Assembly (NCBI GenBank): GCA_021804185.1
Contig: JAJZKL010000111.1
Span: forward strand, 1-5,343
DNA from: Thermoplasmata archaeon
GTDB taxonomy: Archaea; Thermoplasmatota; Thermoplasmata; Thermoplasmatales; Thermoplasmataceae
DNA length: 5,343 nucleotides
Direction: 5' to 3'
Shown here in pieces: positions 5,341 to 5,343 of this stretch (position 1 is its first letter; each line of letters opens with the position of its first letter). Below the pieces are notes generated by a model. The model ran no database searches, was not told the DNA's origin, and was given only the letters and a program-made list of their open reading frames with translations. Both the position numbers and the translations under genes were made by a program.

Positions 5341-5343
5341 TGC

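Overview
The window looks like a stretch of an archaeal chromosome, most likely from the Thermoplasmata (relatives of Thermoplasma, Ferroplasma or Cuniculiplasma). The evidence is the gene set: archaeal/eukaryal-type prolyl-tRNA synthetase, archaeal-type tyrosyl-tRNA synthetase, RadB, FEN1 with a PCNA-binding tail, and an archaeal phosphoserine-phosphatase-like HAD protein. Genes that open a transcription unit have a TATA-like box about 24-29 bases before the start codon and no clear Shine-Dalgarno site, as expected for leaderless archaeal mRNAs. The lineage is inferred from remembered protein resemblance, not from a database search.

Layout, left to right. Bases 1-29 probably hold the first codons of a minus-strand gene that leaves the window. 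Bases 30-228 are a divergent intergenic region with a TATA box for that gene, a 9-bp direct repeat, several T-rich tracts and the likely proS promoter. Plus-strand unit 1 is proS (229-1626) followed after 10 bases by a HAD-family phosphatase (1637-2293). Plus-strand unit 2 has its own TATA box and consists of radB (2340-3041) and fen (3041-4060), which share one base in a TGATG junction. A single-gene unit, a 52-residue AbrB/MazE-fold protein (4120-4278), has its own promoter with an inverted repeat just upstream. It converges on the minus-strand tyrS (4302-5306), whose promoter lies at the right edge. No gene-free stretch exceeds 300 bases.

The genes serve two housekeeping themes. ProRS and TyrRS charge tRNAs for translation. 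RadB and FEN1 act in recombination, repair and Okazaki-fragment processing, and the coupled arrangement suggests co-expression. The HAD phosphatase has intact catalytic motifs, but its substrate cannot be assigned. The AbrB-like protein is a likely DNA-binding regulator of unknown target, possibly its own promoter.

I found no mobile element, CRISPR array, rRNA or tRNA, and nothing that convincingly amounts to a new multi-gene system. The points most worth a second look are the AbrB-like mini-gene with its dyad, the unassigned HAD phosphatase behind proS, and the repeat- and T-rich divergent region at the left.
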